Below, in pieces: positions 34,350-45,834 of a stretch of 64,000 nucleotides of DNA (position 1 is the first letter of the stretch; the number at the start of each line of letters is the position of its first letter). Location of the stretch: the NCBI GenBank assembly GCA_963383645.1, contig OY726572.1:65572738-65636737 (forward strand), in the 5' to 3' direction. Under the pieces are notes generated by a model. That model saw nothing but the letters and a program-made list of their open reading frames with translations. It was not told the origin of the DNA and did no database searches. The DNA comes from Muscardinus avellanarius (lineage: Eukaryota > Chordata > Mammalia > Rodentia > Gliridae). The position numbers and the translations under genes were made by a program.

Positions 34350-34480
34350 AACATATATATTATACTATGTATAGTTTATATATATATAATATATATATAA
34401 TACATATTATATATATTATATATAATATATAAACACATATATTAATATATATAAAATATATATAAACATATATATTATAA
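34350..34480 (+). repeat. (TA)-rich palindromic microsatellite
   Basis: TA/ATA run of about 130 bases with several self-complementary blocks. The motif aaacatatatattata occurs at both ends. Confidence 0.9.
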
Positions 34481-34724
34481 TGACTAGAATGTTCTCCAGA
34501 GGGATTAGTGCATGGTAGATGCTCCGTTGATAGTAGTTCCTATCCCTGGATTCTCCCTTGCCAAACCCTCCCAGATCTGCCATTCGATTCTGCCCTGTAT
34601 TTTCCCAATGTTGGGAATACAGAGAGAGAGAGCAGAGAAAATTAAGAACTATGGAGGAATGGTAATAGTTTTAGGTTCCCAAAAGGCACACGGAATTGGT
34701 TGTACCACACAGCACTATGGCTGA

Positions 34725-34960
34725 AAATCCAAGCACTGAAGATCCAGGATTGAGTGCCAGCTCTGCATCTTCCTAGTTACAATCTTGAGAACATTACTTA
34801 ATTTCTCTAGACCTCACTTTCTTTGTTTGTACACTGTGGAGAACAGTCCTTCCTTAGAGGATTAAATGAGATAATTTGTGAAAGCACAGACTTTGCACAG
34901 GGCTTGACAAATACTAAGGACTCAAGAGCTGTTGGGTACTACTATTAAATCATCTCTCCT
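34725..34960 (+). mobile_element. Near full-length MIR
   Basis: 'tgagtgccagctctgcatcttcctagttac', 'aatttctctagacctcac', 'gaggattaaatgagataatttgtgaaagcacag' and 'agggcttgacaaatactaagg' give the MIR domains in order. Confidence 0.8.
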
Positions 34961-35204
34961 ATGCTTTATTGACACATGCCAACAAATTAAAAAAATTTTA
35001 AAAGCTGACTGGATTCCATCTTGCCAGAAAGCATACATCTGTGCTGACTGCCCCATCAATATTCTCAAGGGAGCATCAATGAATCTATGAGACTGAGTGC
35101 AATAAAATTAGGCAGGTTATGCCTGCTGCTGAATTTCTATACTGAAGCCACAGATAGATTTTTGGCCACTATGCATTTTAAATGGTTCATTCCACTTTTC
35201 CTTG

Positions 35205-35560
35205 TTGGCATTTGCCCTTGTTTGAATGTCCACTCCTCATGTTGACATTTAATTGTCATCATAACAATATGTCATGAGGGCACCACCGTCATGAACAGCT
35301 GAAGGCTATTATCTCAGGAGTGGGTTCTTTATAAAAGGATGGATTTGGCTAATTTCTTTTTTGCACCTGTTCCCTCTCTACCGTGCTACGATGCAGCCAG
35401 AAGGCCTTCACTGGATATAAGCACCATGCTCTTGAATTTCCCAGGTTTCAGAAATAAAAGCCAAATAGATCTGCATTCTTGATAAATTACTCCACTTCTG
35501 ATATTCTTTATAGCAGCAGAAAATGGAGAAGAGTAGGTAACCTAGCGTTCCAGTGCTGGC
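35205..35560 (+). mobile_element. MaLR (MST-type) LTR
   Basis: 'cccttgtttgaatgtccactcctcatgttgac', 'gagtgggttctttataaaaggatgg', 'tttcagaaataaaagccaaatag' and 'attctttatagcagcagaaaatggag' follow the MaLR LTR order, including the TATA-like and AATAAA-like sites. Confidence 0.7.
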
Positions 35561-36184
35561 TGTGATGCTGCTTGAGTCACCAGAGAGAATCCCTGTGCTG
35601 GGCGACAGGGATCTCCAGCTAATTCCATGGCTCCTGTGGCCTGACCACTTACCATAGGCACAAAAGCTGCTCCTGGCCATCTCATGACACCTTTGTGCCA
35701 TGGGAAGGGCATCTGGCTCTTCTCAGAAGTCAAACTTGGAAGTCAAGAGGAAGGGGATTTACAGTGTGAGTAAAATAAAAGCAGCAAAGGTCTACAAACG
35801 AAGGCTGAAAATCATGAATGGTATACAAAAGGTCAATGCAAGAGAGACCCCACCTCTCACCACTCAAAATAAGGGCATTTTCATGAAGCATCACATACTG
35901 ATTGGTTAACAAATGCAATGTGTTATGCCCAGGGAGGGAACAGATCAAACATGCCAGTGATAGAGACACGTTAAATACTCATCTAACAACCTTCTTTGAT
36001 GACCAGCAGCCATGGCACTAAACCATTAAACGCCATCTCATGGAAACGTGAACCTACACTGTGTTAAGTGAAAAAGCTCCTGGGATGAAGTAATCTTAGA
36101 TACTTTTGAGTGCCTGCTATGCCGAGCCAGTATACTAGGCACTGTCCTGCCATGAGCCTGCTAGTCCCGAGCCCGCTCAGCCTG

Positions 36185-36262
36185 TGGGGTAGGGGACTTA
36201 GTAGCTGTGTGGTCTTGGGCAAGTCCCTCCATCACTGGGTGCATTTATATGTGGTGGCCACA
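36185..36262 (+). mobile_element. MIR fragment
   Basis: 'ttagtagctgtgtggtcttgggcaagtccctcc', the MIR core. Confidence 0.65.
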
Positions 36263-36984
36263 ACAGTACCGGTCACTGAGAAACTCCCATCTGTATTTCT
36301 TGGTGGACTCTTCACAAGGGATTCAGAATCAGACTCATCTGCCAGCTTCCCCAGGAGGCCGTGTACCTGTCCGGGGTCAGTGTGTCTCTGGCCTCCACCC
36401 CAGTCCAACACCCCTGTATGTGGGCCTTTCAGAGCTCAAACCAGGTTGTGTGGATCACTGAGCTGTTCACATGAGCACACCAGGAGGTGGCCTGTGCTAT
36501 CTCCCTTTGGTTTCACTGTTGAGCTATCTTAGTTTTTAGGGTTTTTGTTGTTTTGTTTCTTACTTGGTTGTAGGACTCAGCTTTGTATCCTCAGAAGCCC
36601 CATGCATCCACCCGCGGCTGGGTGGTGGAGAGTCCCTTGCCATCTCCTATCCAACCACGTCTTTCTTTGTCACAGACAGGAGGCACTGTACGGTGCTGGC
36701 CACTCACTGGCGAGTGGGCTGCGCTCTGCATCCTCCAGGTGCAAACAGAATAAGGGCCATCCAACCTCTGGGGAGTGACAGAAATGGGCAGGACAGCTGA
36801 TCACAGCACATCTTGGCCTTCTTTGTGTACAAATATCCCTGGGAAGTAGCACAAAGGCCTCTGATGTCATTTCTCACCCCCATCTCCTCCCCTTCCTGCC
36901 TGGAAGATGACCTTTTGAACCCTTCACATTTCAAAAGCATCGTTATATAACGGCAAAAAATGAAGACCGTGCAGACTGTCAAAT

Positions 36985-37150
36985 CTGTAGCCCAGGTTCA
37001 CCCCACAGGAGTCCCTGTGCTTCAGCTTCCTCATCTATAAAGTAGGGATGAGAATTATGGTGGCCACCCCAAGGTGTTGTAGCAATCAAGTGGGTTCATC
37101 CACGTAAAACATTTAGGACCACACCTGTCACAGAAGTACTCGGCAACTTA
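36985..37150 (+). mobile_element. MIR fragment
   Basis: 'tgcttcagcttcctcatctataaagtagggatgag...acatttaggaccacacctgtcacagaagtac', the MIR 3' part. Confidence 0.7.
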
Positions 37151-37239
37151 TTTGGGCAGTTTTACCCAAATGAGGGTAAGTCAAAAAATGACTGGACTGG
37201 CAAAGGCTGGGAAGAACCCCATCTGAAATGTTCTAAGGG

Positions 37240-37640
37240 GGGGGGGGTCTATGATGGGTTAAATGGTGATACCCACTAAAAAAAAGAAAAGAAAAAAAAA
37301 AGCATTCATCTTCTAATTCCCAGAGCCAATGAGCATGACCTTATTTAGAAAACTAACTTTTACAAACATAATTAAGAATCTCAAGACAAAATTGTCCTGA
37401 ATTATCTAGATGAGCCCTAAGTCCTACCACATGTGTCCTTGTAAGACATAAGCACAGCAGAAACTGCTGCTCAGAGGCGAAGGCAGAGATTGAAGTGCTA
37501 AAACTCCAAGCCAAGGAACTGGGGCCACCAGAGACGGGAAGTGTCAGAAAGACCTCTCCTGGACTTCTGGAGGGAGTGCAGCCCTGCCAGTGCTGTGATT
37601 TCAGATTTCTGCCCTCCAGAGTGCCATGATGCTTCTCCGG
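37240..37640 (+). mobile_element. MaLR/MLT-like LTR relic
   Basis: 'tgaccttatttagaaaac', 'cataattaagaatctcaagacaaaattgtcctgaattatc', 'tgagccctaagtc', 'gtgtccttgtaagac' and 'tttcagatttctgccctccagag' follow a common mammalian LTR repeat. An A/G-rich insertion lies at 37278-37302. Confidence 0.6.
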
Positions 37641-37795
37641 CCTTAACATGTACACAGATGCCCTGAGCACCTGCTAACTGCAGATTCTGATTGAGCAGAT
37701 CTGGGTGGGGCCTGAGATCCTACATTCCTCAGAGGCTCTCAATGATGCTGATGCTGCTGGTCCACACCCCACTTTGGGTACCAAGGGCTTAAGAG
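37641..37795 (+). mobile_element. MER5A hAT relic
   Basis: 'ctaactgcagattctgattgagcagatctgggtggggcctgag', then 'atgatgctgatgctgctggtccacaccccactttg', is a clear MER5A order with the 5' end decayed. Confidence 0.75.
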
Positions 37796-39255
37796 CCTAC
37801 TGTCATCAGCAGCTTCGTGACGATGAAGGGGCCCACGAAACAAAGGGGCAGAGGTTGTAGATCCAATCAGCCCTAATGCTGGGCCCCTGAGATAGTGGGT
37901 GGAAGCTCAGCTTTTAGCTGTGGGATAAAGAGTGGATGCAAGTCATTGACCTTTAGTGGCATTTGTCTCTGGGTTCAATCAATGCTTCTGAATTGAACAG
38001 CAGCTCACTCGGGCAGCGCTAATGGGGTCTGACTGCTCCAGTTCATCACTCTCTAACAGGGTCAACCAAGAACAGCCTCATCCTTTTTGACAGAAGGGGG
38101 GAAAAAAAGACTTCTTCATCCCTGATGTACAGAGGTTAGGACGGTTTCTAAGAAAATGAACACTTTAGTGATAGAATCCTACTTTCCTAGTCTCAGTGAA
38201 CTTGACAGAAACAATAAACCGTTATCTTTGCCATAATGTCTCTTGGGGGAGAAAATCACTTGATCTGAAAAGAAGATGGAGTTTGCCTCTAACATGGGCT
38301 GGGTTCTTATGTGAGTGGGTGCTGAGAAACTCAGCTCAGTAGACAAACGAGGGAGGAGGGGCCACTGTCATAAATGCCCCAGGATGAGGATGGGAACCAG
38401 TAGCTTAATATACCAACAGAACCTATGTTTAAGGAAAACAAAATAAAACATTGGTCCCCCAGAGCCAGGGCAGAATCAGCAGAAGATTCAGGTATCCCTT
38501 AGCCCAAATTCTCACTGCACTTCCCCACTGGTCTCTTTCTCCAACCACACCCATGCCCTCCTCCATCCCACACACATGGTTTCATTTCTAAAGTGCCTCA
38601 CAAAGCATCACCATGACTTCTTGTTGTCCATAATCAAGATCGTCCCAATGGGCTCAGAGCAGGGAGGATGGCACATGGCCTCTGCTTTCTGGACAGCAGA
38701 AAATGATGTCTTTATCTTGGCTTTCAAGCTCCTGTCATCTTGTTACCAAACCCAGGTTTGGAGGCTCGTCCCATGGGGGAAAAAAAATAACATCTAAGAA
38801 ATGAATGTTGAGGGGAAGCCAGGCTTTATTCCGTGCCCAAAGAACAGAGGAGTGGGAGTTGCACACACCGGCTTCTCAATGCCAGGGAGTCAAGGGGTTA
38901 CAGGTATAAGAAGGGAATAATGAGGGAGAGGAGAGGCTAACAAAGGGAGGAATTTCTTTCAGGGTCTGGTCTTTCTGATCATGATGGCTGGCAGGTGTTT
39001 TTAGCCTTAAATGGGGAGAGGAGAGACTAGGCAAATATAGATCAAGTTAACCCTTTATTATAGTTTTGGACAAAACATATCTCAGATGATCACTACATCT
39101 ACATTCAGTGCTGAGCAGAATCTGTCCCAAGGTTAAGACAGCAAATGAGACAGACACATGTTAAGACAGAGATGCTGAGCCCTCTCATCCCCCTCCAGGC
39201 ACCCAGGGAACATCTGCAGGCCCACGGGGAGACTCATTGTGGTCAGCAAAAATGG
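37796..39255. other. Unassigned repeat-poor sequence
   Basis: No SINE or LINE that I can name and no exon supported on either strand. Confidence 0.4.
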
Positions 39256-39257
39256 CG

Positions 39258-39450
39258 TTTGAGCTGATATGGAGGTGCATGCTTACAATCCCAGTACTTG
39301 GAGGCCGAGACAGGAAGATCACAGGCTTGAGGACAGCCTCAGCAAGTAGTAAGGCTCATCAACCTAGAGAGAACCTATTTCAGAATAAAAATAAAAGTAA
39401 AATAGGGCTGGGGTTATAGCTTAGAGAAAATGCCTCTAGGTTCAATCCCC

Positions 39451-39496
<46 letters not shown>
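39258..39496 (+). mobile_element. B1-ID dimeric SINE ending in (AC)n
   Basis: gagctgatatggaggtgcat left arm, gggctggggttatagcttag right arm, ending ccccagta and then about 21 AC units (39454-39496). Confidence 0.9.
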
Positions 39497-39498
<2 letters not shown>

Positions 39499-39535
39499 GT
39501 CTTCGAATAGACCAAATAATGCTATGTATAACATT

Positions 39536-39603
39536 AATTCATATATATACATATATATATAAATGCATATATATGAGTACATTATATATATATATATATA
39601 AAA
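39536..39603 (+). repeat. (TA)-rich microsatellite
   Basis: Alternating TA with gcatatatatgag interruptions, just downstream of a SINE-linked AC repeat. Confidence 0.9.
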
Positions 39604-39734
39604 TGTATCTCTATGACTCAGTATCATGTGTGTGGGGGGAGACAGGGAGGAGGAAAACAGACCAAATGATCTGGTGGATGTATGTAAATATATCACTATG
39701 AATCTCAATATGATGTACAATTACCATGACCAAT

Positions 39735-39938
39735 AAAAAACAATTTTTTTGGTGGTACTGGGGTTCCTGAAAGCCCTTCTTCCTCCGGGCTACACTCCCA
39801 GACCTATTTTATATTTTTGAAACAGGGTCTCTTACACCAGCACGGCTGGCTTCGAACCTGCGCGATCCTCCTGTCTCCGCCTCCCAAGCGCGGGGATTAC
39901 AAGCGTGCGCCACCACGCCCGGCTCTAAAAAACAATTT
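39735..39938 (-). mobile_element. Young-type B1-ID SINE with target-site duplication
   Basis: Reverse copy at about 39744-39924: ggtggtactggggttcctg, then cccaagcgcggggattacaa and ccaccacgcccggct. Flanked by aaaaaacaattt (39735-39746 and 39927-39938). Confidence 0.94.
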
Positions 39939-40497
39939 AAAAATAAAATAAGTGGCATTTGTGTCCCTGAAGAGTAACCTAGGCAACCGTTATCATCGTA
40001 GTCCACACATCAGAGGTGTGAGCTATAGCAAAGCCAGCAGAGGACTAATAACGTATTAGCCACCTGTGTGACCTCCAAAATCAGTGATTTTTAAGTCCAT
40101 TAAAAGCAAATGAAGCAAGAAAGTTTATTTAGGTTTTTCCTCGGTACCAATCTTCCATTCTTCTACATGAAACATTCCAAACAAAGGGGATCCACCTCCC
40201 CTCCCCCATACCAGCTCCAACACTCCCCAAGGTGCCAGCAATGCCTGTGCGGCTGGCCTCAGCTCCAGCCTGTCTTCTTCCCCTGGCCAAGGCCTTTCCA
40301 ATCCCCAGTGCCCAATTTTCTCTCCCCTCCTCAGACATAAGACCTCTCACCATCACCACACTGCATTCTTTTTCTGCAATTACCCACCTGTGAGTCAGGA
40401 CAAAAATGATTAGTGTGTGAATATTTCCATTTCGTCCACTCTCTTCAGACCCTTCTCCTCTGCCATGGTTGAATGTCTCTTACAAAAACTTATGGTG

Positions 40498-40622
40498 AAG
40501 CCAGGCATAGTGGCCCATGTCTGTAATCCCAACTACTCAGAAGTCTGAGTCAGGAGGATCCCGAGTTAGAGGCCAGCCTGGACAACATAGCAAGACGCTG
40601 TCTCAAAATTAAAAATAAGTAA
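40498..40622 (+). mobile_element. B1-like SINE monomer
   Basis: gccaggcatagtggcccatg to cgctgtctcaaaattaaaaa, without an ID arm. Confidence 0.8.
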
Positions 40623-40635
40623 CTAAATAAAAATT

Positions 40636-41140
40636 TAAACTTGTGTTGAAATGTCACTGCTATTGTAATACTGTTAAGGGGTGGGCCCTTTAAGGAGTGA
40701 TTGATTAGGTCCTGAGGACTCTGATCTCATGAATACATTAAGGCCATTATTTTAGAAGTGGGTTAGTTATCCCAGGAGTTAGTTTCTGATTTAAAAAAAA
40801 AAAAAAAAGGATGAGTTCTTTGTCACCTGGTGTCCTCAAACCTCACAAAGCTTCTCCTCTCTCACACAAGGACCCATGTACTTCCTTGAAGGTCCCAGCC
40901 TCCTATTCTCTCCCCATCGCCCTTGCCCATCAATTCTGCATTAGAAAGACTGTAAGAACCACCAAGGCAAAGAGGCTCTTCTTGGAGTTTAGAGAAGATG
41001 TCTCTGGGCTACCTCACCATACCCTACATACTGTATGTTTTTAGCTTTTCCATTACCTGGGAAAACTCCCTGCATTCAATTCCCTCTGTTGAGATACTTG
41101 AAGAAGTTTCTGTTTCAGTTATTAGATTCTGGCTGACATA
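40636..41140 (+). mobile_element. MaLR (MST-type) LTR
   Basis: 'cttgtgttgaaatgtcactgc', 'ggggtgggccctttaaggagtgattgattaggtcctgaggac', 'tgatctcatgaatacattaaggcc', an A17 run, then 'gtttctgtttcagttattagattctggctgaca', in MaLR LTR order. Confidence 0.7.
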
Positions 41141-42194
41141 TAGTCCAACCTCCTCCTGCCTCTTCATTAAACTTATGAAGAAATAAAGGCCAATAGAGAT
41201 GTGATTTAAAAAAAATAGCTATCATTGACAGGACTGGGCCTCTTGGTTTCTGTCCTCTACACCTCTGCAAAATATGGCAGGAAACATTTCTTCTTACTTT
41301 GAAATCAAAAGAGTACAGAGTCATTGGAATCAAGAATTTTGATTGTCTTCGCAACAACTGCAGCCTTCATTCTAGTCCCTTCACTGTCTGAACAGATCCA
41401 GTGACCAATAGGATCAATCCGAGTGTTCCAGGCTACGGCCATAGTAACCAGGTCCCTGATTCCAGGCCTGGGTTTCCTTATCTAAGGGAACAAAAGTAAT
41501 ATAAAATAATCACTTCCAGAAGCATTTAAAAATATCTCTTAATATATGCAGCAAAAATTCAAGTCCTCACATTTTGGGACCAGATGGTTTTGCAACTTTG
41601 CAAAGTAGATTGAATTTCATAGTTATTTAAGTATGCCATATATTTTAAATACACAGAGCTTCTGCTAATTAACACTTCATAATTTCTCAAGAGTCCCATA
41701 GGCAATTGTTACTGCTTATAACTGGTGAAAGATAGTGTCAAGAAAATGAATCCTATTTCTTTCCCAAATAGCAGCCCTGGGATAGTATATGTGAAACATC
41801 TTATCTCTCCCCCTCCTGTGGACGGAGTGGTGATAAATGTTGAATGTGACTCCCTGGAATTGGAGGGGGGCATATCACATGGAGCCCATGAATGCTGATG
41901 CTCTTCAAGGGCAGGCCCCCTACCCCTGGCCTACATAGGTCAAGATACATTATGGAATCACCTAACAAAAAGGTGTGTGCGTACACATGAGCTCATGCAT
42001 GCACATATTGTGTGTGTGGAGGCAATATGGATGTGGTCTATGTGAGCCTGAGAAGCCAGGCAAGCTGGCCACAGCAGTGGAGGGGGAGCTGGAGCATCCT
42101 GCCCAGAAGGTCACCATGCTACCTAAACATCCTCCCCAACTCCTCTTTGCCTGAAGTTTAAGCCTCTGGAGATTTATTTGGCTAATATATCTCT

Positions 42195-42195
<1 letters not shown>
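41141..42195. other. Unassigned sequence
   Basis: AT-rich to 41.8 kb, then mixed. No exon or repeat that I can name. Confidence 0.4.
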
Positions 42196-42196
<1 letters not shown>

Positions 42197-42244
<48 letters not shown>

Positions 42245-42436
42245 GGGAATGGAACCCAGGGGCATTCTACCTCCAAGCTATACCCCCAGACCTATTTTTT
42301 ATTCTCTATTTTGAACAGGGTCTCACTGAGTTGCAAAGGGCCTTACTAAGTAGCTGAGGCTGTCCATGAGCTGAGATCCTCCGGTCTAAGCCTCCCAAAT
42401 GCTTGGATTACAAGTGTGCGCCACTACGCCTGGCTC
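42197..42436 (-). mobile_element. B1-ID dimeric SINE with (GT)n tail
   Basis: Reverse copy: (GT)n at 42197-42241 sits exactly where the tail belongs, then tactgggaatggaacccagg right arm and left arm ending ccactacgcctggct. Confidence 0.93.
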
Positions 42437-45400
42437 CCTCTATTTTTTTTTTTTTTTAAGTGAGCACTCCTGGGAGAGTCTATCAGATATTTGTTAATCC
42501 TTCTGACACCAACATGACATAAGACCGAGATCTTCCTAGTGCTTTGCAGATAGCTAAGACTGACAAGCTGGGAATGTAAAAAGGACCAAGGATGCCTTAC
42601 TTATTATAACAGGTGGGGCCTCGGGCAGTTGAGAAACCAGGGTCCTTAGAGATTGATGGGCACCAAAGATGGAGGGAAAAGAAAAACTCTCCTAACCCAG
42701 GATCTGCTTGGGACCGCCTGCCTGGGCAGGGTGCCACTATCCACACCTACTACCACTGTAGGACTGCTTCCTCTTTTTTTGTGGGGGGAGAAGGTGATGA
42801 AAGCAATAAGACTGGTGTTAAAGCAGGGGACAAAAGTAACTGCAAGAGACGGTGTGTAACTGGGGGAAAGTTGATTGTACAGGTGCTTCTTAAAATTCTA
42901 AATATACGAAAAACTACAGGAGGCTCTCACGGTCACTAGACTGAAAGTTCTGAGACGGAAGAGCCTCGCCTGGCGTTCCTCATCACTGTTTCTCAGTGAC
43001 AATCGGCTCATGAAGAGTGTGGTACACACAAACTGCAATGAGGTGGCACCCTAAAGCCCCTGTAATCACACTGTCATCCTTCAGCGTCCACCAGATATTT
43101 ATGGCTGCGCAGTCCTTTCCGGGGTTAGTCCCTTGCTGGGGAGACAGAGCCTTATGCAGTCCCTGCAGGAGGCCATCACCAGCTTTTTGCTACTTCCCTG
43201 GGTGCTGCCTTCATTAGGCAGCGTGTGCACAAGGGCCAGTCCACACGGGCCACATCAGGTGATGGAGGTGTCTATCCTGTGCACTACCAACCATAAGTTT
43301 CCCTGAACCCGACCTTTCTATCATTCAAAAGGCAGCAGGCTTTGCTCTGGAAGACACTTAAGAGAAACTCTTTAGGGAATTTTCCACCCTTCGTCTTTGA
43401 GTTGTCACAGGCAAAATGAAACTGTCGGACCCAACACTTCTAGGTGATGTTTATGGTCGTATTTTCCCATGGCCGTGAGATATGGCCGTGGGAGAGCAGG
43501 TCATAGCTCCATAGAGTTCATGGCATTGAATGGCACCAGGCAGCCGTGAGAGGCAGCCATGACTCTGTAGGAAGGTGGAGCAAGGCAGCGATGTGTAACC
43601 AAACCTTGGAGTCGTATGAAATGTGTGCTACGAGGCCTTTGCATCTTTATAGTTCACAAGGCCACTTGTCAACCAACCAGAAGCAGCTCTGGGTTTACCC
43701 AGTGACATTCCTTCCTAAAGGCCCCTCTACAAAGACCCTACAAAGTCATCCATTAATTTCTGTCCAAATAAGAAACATTTTATTGCCATGCATATCTGGA
43801 CCCGTGGAGATAGTATATGTATAAAGCAGAAGCTTTCTCTATCGCTGGGTATGTAATGGAACCACACACCACACAGGGAAGCAGGGACACTAAGCGGGCA
43901 TTCTGGGGGCACCAGACAGACTCACAAGAACGGAGTCTGGTCCTGGATCCCCAGGACTCATCCTCAGATGGCACCGGGGGCGGGGGCAGTGGGACTGAGA
44001 GGAAGATCCTGTCTGTCTAGAGTCAGAGCAGCAGATTCCCAGGGGAGGGAGGTGGTCGCAGACAAAGAGCTCAGCAGACTGAAGCTGCCTCCAGGCTGAG
44101 CCCGCCGTGTGCCTGGGGAGTCAGTGGCTCTGCTCTGGGGACGGGAAGGAAACAAAGGATCTGTGTGGAGGGCTTTAGAATGCCACAGTTCACCCCTGAT
44201 TACCGGGGACAGGAGGACATCCAGGAGCTAAATTTGAGCCCTTATTCTATGACCATCACAAGAAGAATTGTTGGAATGCCCAAATTGTTGAAATGGCTCT
44301 GTGTGTCTGCTCACACATCTGTCTGATTCATCTTCCCTGCTAATCACTTCTCATCTCATCTCAGCCGTTCTTGGCACATACATCCTGCTCCCAGCGTCTC
44401 ATCTATATTATTTAGCACTCAAGAATCCAGTACACTGACACAGACACAGAGGAGAGAGACACGTTTGATCAAATTAGCCGCTTTCCTAAGCCAAAGGTCC
44501 AGGGGCCCTCTCTGTTGGATTTGCCATAGGTTACAATTTTGCAAAATCTTTTCTCTGAGTTTTTCCAGTAGCAGATGTTGCTTCTTGCAAGGAAACGTGC
44601 AATCACTGCTGGCCCATCTTCTCCCCAGTGATCCCCAGGCTGCTTTTAAAGGAGGCTTTAATAATGCATAGGAAGGGAAGGGGGGGCATGAATAAAACAC
44701 CAAGCCACTACCAAGACGTGCTGCCTTGAAATCAAGCCTGGTGGTTAAAACGAAGGGGCCAGCTTTTAGCTACAGTCTTCTGGTTTACATCAAGAATGAG
44801 GGTTTGGATCCCAAAACCTTTTCTGAGGCTACCATCTGACAAGAGCAGGTTCGAGCCAATGTCGGCTTGTCAAGTGCTAATTTTAATTTCTCCCAGCAGC
44901 CTGGCCACACAAGTCATTACTAGCTGAGGAAGGAAAAGATGCTTTTGATTTAGCCTTCCCAAGCAGTAGGGCTGAGTATATATTTGACTGACATGCTAAA
45001 TTATGTTATCAAAAAAGTGTTGCGGGTCTGGTAAAACTACATCCAGGAGGTAGCTGAAAGAAATGGAAGATTCTATATCTGGACTCCCAATTTGTGAATT
45101 ACATAACTGATGTCACTGTGCTACCTGGGAAGGTTTTAATATCGTTAATAAGACAGTAAAGGGTTGGCATGTTTTCAGAAATGGCTTGCTGCACTGATTT
45201 AAAAAAAAAAAGGATTGCCTTTCTTGTCCCCAAGTCCCAGAGCTTTCCACAGACACACAAAAAGCCCACCCTGAGCAGCAGACGAGCAGACTTCATCTCT
45301 GTTGTCAAGGAAACCAGTCTGTTCTTAGCTCTAGAATTAGAAAGGCTGGGCCTGGCCTCCGCAGAGCCTGCCACCCACTCCTCCTGATAGAGCCTGCATC

Positions 45401-45799
45401 TCTTCCCCACCCTCCCCACACACACCCTGGATGCACCAGTCCCTTTCTCTAGCAAAACCTCTAGCCAACCAATAACATAATGTGGTGGCTCCATAGATGG
45501 CCCAAACCAACCAGGGGACAGGTACACAGGTCACAAAAACATACCCATGGTGGGAAATGACTTTATACAGGAAAGAAAAGAACTGGCGAGGGTCTAGGAC
45601 CAGTGATTGACCCATGTTACTGGGAATGGCTTAGAGAAGCCCAATTAGCGACACAGTGCAGGCCCAGCACTTCCCCCCCCAAAAAAAATCTGCCCCCTCG
45701 AGTCTCCAAATAGGAGCCTCAGCCCACTGGCAGCCACCCATGGGCCAGACCTGCTGCCAAGATCTGAGGCAGGAAATGTGACCCAGAGAAGCCTTTGGG

Positions 45800-45801
<2 letters not shown>

Positions 45802-45830
<29 letters not shown>
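45802..45830 (+). repeat. Poly-A run (29 bases)
   Basis: Pure A run without an adjoining SINE. Upstream sequence shows no recognisable retrocopied gene. Confidence 0.8.
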
Positions 45831-45834
<4 letters not shown>

